Below, piece after piece: positions 59,164 through 64,000 of a DNA stretch of 64,000 bases. The first letter of the stretch is position 1. The number at the start of each line of letters is the position of its first letter. A program made the translations under genes and the position numbers. This DNA is from Cryobacterium luteum (lineage in GTDB: Bacteria; Actinomycetota; Actinomycetes; Actinomycetales; Microbacteriaceae): assembly GCF_900110125.1 (NCBI RefSeq), contig NZ_FOCN01000012.1:1-64000 (forward strand). The letters run 5' to 3'. Under the pieces are notes generated by a model. The model did no database searches. It saw only the letters and a program-made list of their open reading frames with translations, and was not told where the DNA came from.

Positions 59164-60099
59164 CTACCGGCCGGGCGTGCTCAGCGGCGCCGAGGCGTCG
59201 GCGGCCCACTCGTTGAGCGAGCCGTCGTAGATCGATACGTGCTCGTTGCCGGCGCGGATGAGTGCGAGGGCGCTCGCGGCGGCGGCGATACCGCCGCCGC
59301 AGTACGTCACGAGGTGACCGGATGCCCCGACCGCTGCGACAGCCGGGGCGATCGCCCGGTTGAGCTCGTCCCCGCGCAGGAACGCGTTGGTGGTGGGGTC
59401 GACGAGCCCCGCGGCTGGCAGGCTGATGCTGCCGGGAATGTGCCCGGCACGGGGGCGTGCGCCGGCTGTTCCGGCGAATTCGGCCGGCGGCACCGAGCAG
59501 ACGAGGGCGGCATCCGTTTCACCGGCAACGATCGACTCGATGAAACTCTTGTCGACCCACAGCTCGGGGCGCGGCGTTGTGGTGAAACCGTCGGCAGCGC
59601 GCGGGCGCGTGCCGCCGGTGGCGAACGGACGTGTCTCGGCGTGCCACTTGGCGAGTCCGCCGTCGAGCACGGCGACATCGTCGTAGCCGAACGAACGGAA
59701 CAGCCACCAGATGCGCGCCGCCCACTGGCCGACCACGGCGTCGTAGACGACAACGGTTGTGCTGTTGTCGATACCGACGGATGCCGCGGCCGCCTCGAAC
59801 AGCTCAGCGCTCGGCCGGGAGAAATCGTAGTCACCGGCGGGGTCGGAGAAGACGTCGATGAGGCCGGCGAACACGGCTCCGGGAATGTGGCCCTTGCTGA
59901 GGTAGTCGTCACGCCCGCTGAGGTAGCGTGGCCCCGCTGCGCCGGTCTCGGTCGAGGACGGGGCCAGGGCGAAGACGGTGGCGTCGAGAATGACCAGGTG
60001 GTCGGAACCGAGGTGATCGGCCAGCCATTGGGTGGACACGACGGGGGTGGACACGACGGGGGTGGACACGACGGGTGAAGAGAAAACGGGTGAACTCAT
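59164..60099 (-). CDS. sseA: Sulfurtransferase with tandem rhodanese domains
   Basis: A 311-residue thiosulfate or 3-mercaptopyruvate sulfurtransferase. The first rhodanese domain (residues of about 20-160) is inactive: VVVYDAVVGQWAARIWW has Asp in place of Cys. The second has the active Cys in VTYCGGGIAAAAS. The GHIPGAVFA and GHIPGSISLP motifs are typical. The first 25 residues are odd: a five-residue unit PVVST is repeated, coded by perfect 15-base tandem repeats, and resembles no signal peptide. The family normally starts just before STQWLADHLG, so the repeat may be an N-terminal extension. Confidence 0.88.
   Translation of the reverse strand: MSSPVFSSPVVSTPVVSTPVVSTQWLADHLGSDHLVILDATVFALAPSSTETGAAGPRYLSGRDDYLSKGHIPGAVFAGLIDVFSDPAGDYDFSRPSAELFEAAAASVGIDNSTTVVVYDAVVGQWAARIWWLFRSFGYDDVAVLDGGLAKWHAETRPFATGGTRPRAADGFTTTPRPELWVDKSFIESIVAGETDAALVCSVPPAEFAGTAGARPRAGHIPGSISLPAAGLVDPTTNAFLRGDELNRAIAPAVAAVGASGHLVTYCGGGIAAAASALALIRAGNEHVSIYDGSLNEWAADASAPLSTPGR
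60032..60076 (-). repeat. 15-bp tandem repeat, three copies, at the start of sseA
   Basis: Copies at 60032-60046 and 60047-60061 are identical, and 60062-60076 differs only at the last base. The unit keeps frame (PVVST), so copy number can vary without a frameshift. Confidence 0.85.
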
Positions 60100-60193
60100 G
60101 ATTCAAGGCTAACGGGGGCCACCGACACAGGGCGGAATCGGAACCGGTGCGAGTCATTCGGCGACACACGGCACCGCTGAACCCCACGGCCGG

Positions 60194-60682
60194 CTACCGG
60201 GTCGTGGTCCAGTCCAGGTTGATGATCTGTTTGATGTAGATGTTCTCTCCGAGCCCGGGCACCGAGGGGTTCATGGTCAGCATAAGCTGCACCGGAACAT
60301 TGAATCGTTGCGCGATGTCGAAGAACGCATCGCCCTCGACGACCGTGTAGGTGAGCAGGGCTCCTGCACCGTCAGCGGTCGTGGTGCCGCGAGCCCCGGG
60401 GGTGCTGCCGAGGTCCACGGCCGGTCCCTGCGGCAGCGGCACCGGTTCCGCGTTGGGAACGAGGTCGGGTACGGCCGGGTTCGGAATGAGCGCCGCTTCC
60501 TCGGTGGGTGCCGGCGCGGGTGCCGGAGTGGGAGTCGGGCTCGGTGTCGGCGTGGGGGTGACGGTCGGCGTGACGGTCACCGTGACCGCCGGTGCCGGTT
60601 CGCCGGCGCAGCCAGCCACGGTCACGAGCAGAAGAGCGGCCACGATGATGCCTGTCGGGCGGCGTGCGAGTGAGCTGCGAAT
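60194..60682 (-). CDS. LysM-domain lipoprotein, probable ATT start
   Basis: A predicted secreted lipoprotein of about 162 residues. After the lipobox VTVAGC comes a long Pro/Thr/Ala spacer, then a LysM-like domain (LTYTVVEGDAFFDIAQRFN, then MNPSVPGLGENIYIKQIINL) that would bind peptidoglycan. The first standard start codon (GTG 60643) would leave a signal peptide with no basic end. Reading from an ATT at 60682-60680 gives RSSLARRPTG before the hydrophobic core, a normal signal, and GGAAGG lies 8 bases upstream (60696-60691). I therefore extend the gene to 60682, with the start as inference. Confidence 0.72.
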   Translation of the reverse strand: MRSSLARRPTGIIVAALLLVTVAGCAGEPAPAVTVTVTPTVTPTPTPSPTPTPAPAPAPTEEAALIPNPAVPDLVPNAEPVPLPQGPAVDLGSTPGARGTTTADGAGALLTYTVVEGDAFFDIAQRFNVPVQLMLTMNPSVPGLGENIYIKQIINLDWTTTR

Positions 60683-60788
60683 GGTTCGACCCTTCCAGTG
60701 AGGCGCGCATCGATGCGCACGTTCAGCCAGCTTAGGCCGCTACGGTGGCGCACCAACCGTGTGGACTACCCCTGTTCGGGGGTGCCGG

Positions 60789-62186
60789 TCAGCACTCGAT
60801 GACGTTCACGGCGAGACCGCCCTCGCTCGTTTCCTTGTACTTCGTCATCATGTCGAGCCCGGTCTGCCGCATCGTTTCGATGACGGTGTCGAGCGAGACC
60901 AGGTGCGTTCCATCACCGTGCAGCGCCAGGCGGGCGGCCGACACCGCGGTCGATGAAGCGATCGCGTTGCGCTCGATGCAGGGCACCTGCACGAGGCCGC
61001 CGACCGGGTCGCAGGTGAGCCCGAGATGATGTTCCATGGCGATCTCGGCCGCATTCTCGACCTGTCGCGGGGTGCCGCCGAGCACCGCACAGAGGGCACC
61101 GGAGGCCATCGCGCAGGCGGCGCCCACCTCGGCCTGGCAGCCACCCTCGGCCCCGGAGATCGACGCATTGGCCTTGACCAGGGAGCCGATCGCGACGGCC
61201 GTGAGCAGGTATCGACGGATGCCGGCGGCATCCGCTCCAGGGACGAAACGCAGGTAATAGTGGCCGACGGCCGGGATGATGCCGGCAGCTCCGTTGGTCG
61301 GCGCGGTCACGACCCGGCCGCCGGCCGCGTTCTCCTCGTTCACCGCGAGCGCGAAGGCGTGCAGCCATTCGGTGGAGGTATCGCGGTCGCGCAGCGGCTG
61401 GCCGTCATATTCTTCCAGTCGCATACGCACCGCCGCGGCTCGGCGCTTCACCTTGAGGCCGCCCGGCAGTACTCCCGTGCCGGTGAGTCCCGCCTCCACA
61501 CAGGTGTGCATGGCCTCCCAGATGGCATCGAGCCCCGCATTGAGCGCCAGGGCGCCGTGGATGGCCTCTTCGTTGCGACGGGCGACCTCGCAGATCGCGA
61601 GGTTGTGGGCGTCGCACAGCGCGAGCAGTTCGGCGCTGGAATCGTAGGGGAGCGGCTGGACGACGCTCGTTTGCACGCTCGAGCGTTCGGCGCCCCGGCG
61701 GATGAACCCGCCTCCGATCGAGAAGAACGTCTCCTCGAGCACGGGGACGGCACCAGGCGCCGCACTGTCGCCGGCCCAGGCGGTGAGCGTGAGCGCGTTG
61801 GGGTGGCCTGGCAGCCGGGTGCGTGGCTCGAATCGAACGTCCTGCGCGCTGATGGCGATGCTGTGGCCGCCGAGCAGGGTGAGGGTGGCACCAGCAGTGA
61901 GGCCCGACCAGGCACCGCGCACCTCGTTGGGGTCGCAGGTTTCCGGGCAGAGGCCGGTCAGGCCGGCGAGCACGGCATCCGGAGTACCGTGGCCGAGCCC
62001 GGTGGAACCCAGCGATCCAAACAGTGAACAGCGGATGCGCTGCACCTCACCCAGGCGGCCGGTTGCCCTGAGATCTTCAGCGAACACCCGGGCAGCACGC
62101 ATCGGACCCACCGTGTGGGAACTGGACGGACCGATTCCAATGGAAAACAGGTCCAGGGCTGAGACGTACGCTGTCACGGTCCTCAT
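60789..62186 (-). CDS. sdaA: L-serine ammonia-lyase (L-serine dehydratase), single chain
   Basis: A 465-residue iron-sulfur enzyme that converts L-serine to pyruvate and ammonia. It carries the beta domain first (SALDLFSIGIGPSSSHTVGPM) and then the alpha domain with cluster cysteines in GAEGGCQAEVGAA, LTCDPVGGLVQVPCIERN and near TGLDMMTKYKETSEGG. The length fits the fused one-chain form. The ATG at 62186 is used; a GTG three codons later is possible. It lies alone between the LysM gene and the desaturase. Confidence 0.93.
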   Translation of the reverse strand: MRTVTAYVSALDLFSIGIGPSSSHTVGPMRAARVFAEDLRATGRLGEVQRIRCSLFGSLGSTGLGHGTPDAVLAGLTGLCPETCDPNEVRGAWSGLTAGATLTLLGGHSIAISAQDVRFEPRTRLPGHPNALTLTAWAGDSAAPGAVPVLEETFFSIGGGFIRRGAERSSVQTSVVQPLPYDSSAELLALCDAHNLAICEVARRNEEAIHGALALNAGLDAIWEAMHTCVEAGLTGTGVLPGGLKVKRRAAAVRMRLEEYDGQPLRDRDTSTEWLHAFALAVNEENAAGGRVVTAPTNGAAGIIPAVGHYYLRFVPGADAAGIRRYLLTAVAIGSLVKANASISGAEGGCQAEVGAACAMASGALCAVLGGTPRQVENAAEIAMEHHLGLTCDPVGGLVQVPCIERNAIASSTAVSAARLALHGDGTHLVSLDTVIETMRQTGLDMMTKYKETSEGGLAVNVIEC

Positions 62187-62208
62187 GGTACGGCACCCGG
62201 GACGCGAG

Positions 62209-62240
62209 GAAGGCCGCCTCCCCGGGGGGAAACGGCCTTC
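62209..62240 (-). terminator. Terminator of the desaturase gene
   Basis: Perfect 8-bp arms 62209-62216 and 62233-62240 with a C/G-rich loop, 20 bases beyond the desaturase stop and before the serine dehydratase gene on the same strand. Confidence 0.55.
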
Positions 62241-62259
62241 TGTACCTACGTGCGTGGTG

Positions 62260-63360
62260 CTAGTGCGTGCGGAAGCGCTGCACCATAGGGCAGTCGAACG
62301 GGTCACGTGCCGCCAAGCCGACCTTGTTGAGGTAGGCGATGACGATGCCGTAGCTCTCGAAGACACCGGTCTCGGTGTACTTCACGTCGTGCGAGAGGCA
62401 ATATTCCTTGGCGATCTCCTGCGCCTTGCGCAGGTGCGGGCGGGCCATGTTCGGAAACAGGTGGTGCTCGATCTGGTAGTTGAGGCCGCCCATGTAGGTG
62501 TCGATGAAGCTGCCACCGCGAATGTTGCGGCTGGTGAGAACCTGGCGGCGCAGAAAGTCGACGCGGCTTTCGGCCGGAAGCTGCGGCATCCCCTTGTGGT
62601 TGGGGGCGAAGGATGCGCCCATGTAGACACCGAACACGGCCATCTGCACGCCGATGAAGGCGAACGCCATGCCGAGCGGCAGAAAGTAGAAGATGACGGC
62701 GAAGTATGCGGTGATGCGGGTGACGAGCATCGTGATCTCGACCCAGCGTTCGCTGACCTTGTTCTTGCCGAATACGGTCTTGAAACCCTGGATGTGCAGG
62801 TTGATGCCTTCGAACATGAGCAGGGGGAAGAACAGATAGCCCTGTTTGCGCGTGACAAAGGAACCCAGCCAGCTGACCTGCTTGGCGTCGTTCTCGGTGA
62901 ACACGATGAAGTCGGGTTCGATGTCGGGGTCTTTGCCGATGACGTTCGGCTGGGCGTGGTGCCGGCTGTGCTTGGTCATCCACCAGGCGTAGCTGATGCC
63001 GACGAACAAATTGGCGAGGATACGGCCGGCACGGTCGTTGGCCTTGCCGGAGGTGAACACGGCACGGTGGGACGCTTCATGGGCCAAAAAGGCGAACTGG
63101 GTGAAGATGAGGCCGAGCGCTGCGGCGATGATCAGCTGGTACCAGGTGTCACCGAGCAGAACGAAACCGGCCGCAGCGCCGAGGGTGGCGACCACCAGAA
63201 TGGAAAAGACCATCCAGTAGAAGCCGGTGCGACGGCCGAGAAGGCCGAGATTACGCACGGTGTGCAGGAGTGCGGAATATTCGGTTGTGGGGTTCTTGGT
63301 ATCTCCACCCGGCCGGGTCCTGATGATGCGGACCGAGGGTGCGGCTAATGCTTCCGACAT
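62260..63360 (-). CDS. Membrane fatty-acid desaturase
   Basis: A 366-residue membrane di-iron desaturase that puts a double bond into acyl chains, raising membrane fluidity in the cold. The three His boxes are HEASH (94-98), HSRHH (131-135) and QIEHHLFP near residue 300. About four membrane helices are seen. The last box with Gln as first residue is typical of front-end or DesA3-like enzymes without a fused cytochrome b5. The position of the double bond cannot be read. A terminator follows. Confidence 0.9.
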   Translation of the reverse strand: MSEALAAPSVRIIRTRPGGDTKNPTTEYSALLHTVRNLGLLGRRTGFYWMVFSILVVATLGAAAGFVLLGDTWYQLIIAAALGLIFTQFAFLAHEASHRAVFTSGKANDRAGRILANLFVGISYAWWMTKHSRHHAQPNVIGKDPDIEPDFIVFTENDAKQVSWLGSFVTRKQGYLFFPLLMFEGINLHIQGFKTVFGKNKVSERWVEITMLVTRITAYFAVIFYFLPLGMAFAFIGVQMAVFGVYMGASFAPNHKGMPQLPAESRVDFLRRQVLTSRNIRGGSFIDTYMGGLNYQIEHHLFPNMARPHLRKAQEIAKEYCLSHDVKYTETGVFESYGIVIAYLNKVGLAARDPFDCPMVQRFRTH

Positions 63361-63515
63361 GAGGCCTTAGTGGATCGGGACTTCTCAGCCGGGACGTGAG
63401 CGATTACTCGTGGAGCAGATATGCGCCAGTCTACGTTCGCGAACGCCGTGAGCGTGTCCAATTCACACGCGTTTCCCAGTCATTATATGCCAAAAATGGA
63501 ATGTATTTGACCGAT

Positions 63516-64000
63516 CTATCGCCAACTTGGCATCCATATGTGCAGCTGCCAGAACACGAACGGAGTCTGCATTCCGGTCCATACCGGGAAGAAGAATGCC
63601 GTGAGTACCAGCGCGATTCCCAGGCCGACGGTCACGGCGGCCAGGGTCCCGACACGTGGCTTGGTGCCAGAATGGTGCACCTGCGAATGTGCTGAGTGCC
63701 GTCGTCGCGGTCGTGCCTGATCGGGAATTCGCCCCAGCAGCAGACCCAGAACGAAGGTGAGGCCGAGCAGCAGGTAGGGCTCAAAGGCGATGGTGTAGAA
63801 CTGGAAAACCGTGCGGTTCAGGTACATCAGCCACGGCAGATAGCCGGCGACCATGCCCATCAGAATGAAACCCACCCGCCATTCCCGGTAGCGGGCGAGC
63901 CGGTAGACGAGGTAGAACAGTGCGGCCGTCGCCGCCCACCAGATCAGCGGGTTGCCCACGGAGGTGATGGCCTCCGAGCAGCTCTGAAACTGGCAGCCGA
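63516..64000 (-). CDS. Protein O-mannosyltransferase, C-terminal part (gene runs off the window)
   Basis: The last 161 or so residues of a membrane glycosyltransferase of the PMT family (dolichyl- or polyprenyl-phosphate-mannose-protein mannosyltransferase). The reading frame is open to the window edge. SCSEAITSVGNPLIWW and GYLPWLMYLNRTVFQFYTIAFEPY are typical of the PMT C-terminal four-helix region, followed by more membrane helices and a basic loop (RIPDQARPRRRHSAHSQVHH). It transfers mannose to exported proteins. Confidence 0.85.
   Translation of the reverse strand, partial: GCQFQSCSEAITSVGNPLIWWAATAALFYLVYRLARYREWRVGFILMGMVAGYLPWLMYLNRTVFQFYTIAFEPYLLLGLTFVLGLLLGRIPDQARPRRRHSAHSQVHHSGTKPRVGTLAAVTVGLGIALVLTAFFFPVWTGMQTPFVFWQLHIWMPSWR

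Noticed and set aside
1-64000. CRISPR array, prophage or integrated plasmid
   Set aside because: No regularly spaced repeats with unique spacers, no integrase, capsid or replication genes. The only mobile gene seen is the transposase at the left edge.

Overview
The window is high-GC DNA with actinobacterial gene content: a PspA/Vipp1 protein, type III glutamine synthetase, a RecQ carrying a phosphoribosyltransferase-like tail, a DUF3516 helicase, a PMT-type mannosyltransferase and TatA/TatC. The protein set and the very frequent heptamer CGGATGC/GCATCCG suggest the family Microbacteriaceae, perhaps a Cryobacterium- or Leifsonia-like bacterium. That placement is inference, since no rRNA or tRNA is present. 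I saw no CRISPR array, prophage or plasmid origin.

Layout. 1-4.5 kb: an IS1182-type transposase, then a lipid-kinase/two-hydrolase operon bracketed by two copies of a 38-bp palindromic repeat. 4.5-7.2 kb (minus): crotonase, arginase-like protein and PspA. 7.4-17 kb (plus): a nitrogen/amine cluster made of a peptidase-C26 gamma-glutamyl hydrolase, a structured non-coding stretch, a GlnT/GmaS-type ligase, a three-subunit GlxBCD/MgsABC-type glutamate synthase-like enzyme, an ammonium/methylammonium transporter, a monomeric sarcosine oxidase-like flavoenzyme and an M20 amidohydrolase. A gamma-glutamyltransferase follows on the opposite strand. 19.5-22.1 kb: membrane proteins and an FHA protein. 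22.2-28.2 kb (minus): a complete fructose phosphotransferase run (fruR-fruK-fruA-ptsI-ptsH) behind a recognisable promoter and operator. 28.4-33.3 kb: SbcD/SbcC and a 5'-nucleotidase. 33.4-34.3 kb: a small promoter-hairpin unit and a toxin-antitoxin pair. 34.3-36.7 kb: a polar amino-acid ABC transporter. 36.8-46.4 kb: RecQ, an M18 aminopeptidase, an MpaB-type oxygenase, a sugar transporter, a degenerate DnaQ-BRCT protein, a DksA-like protein and an RNase HI with a ribbon-helix-helix-like tail. 46.6-51.8 kb: a nitrate assimilation operon (narK, nitrate reductase, FAD/[2Fe-2S] reductase) behind an 11-bp-periodic array of GlnR-like half-sites. 52-54 kb: tatA, tatC and a ferritin-like protein with its own twin-arginine signal. 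54-64 kb: a sulfite oxidase-like molybdoenzyme, a Ski2-like helicase, a rhodanese, a LysM lipoprotein, L-serine dehydratase, a fatty-acid desaturase and the C-terminus of a protein mannosyltransferase.

The most interesting functional idea is the 7.4-17 kb cluster. Its ligase and three synthase-like subunits match the first two steps of the N-methylglutamate route for methylamine. The heterotetrameric N-methylglutamate dehydrogenase of the known route is absent, and a monomeric covalent-FAD amine oxidase sits in its place. Other points of note are an exonuclease-fold protein that has lost all its catalytic residues, a lipoprotein that appears to start at ATT, several distinct palindromic intergenic repeats, and the strand-symmetric excess of CGGATGC.
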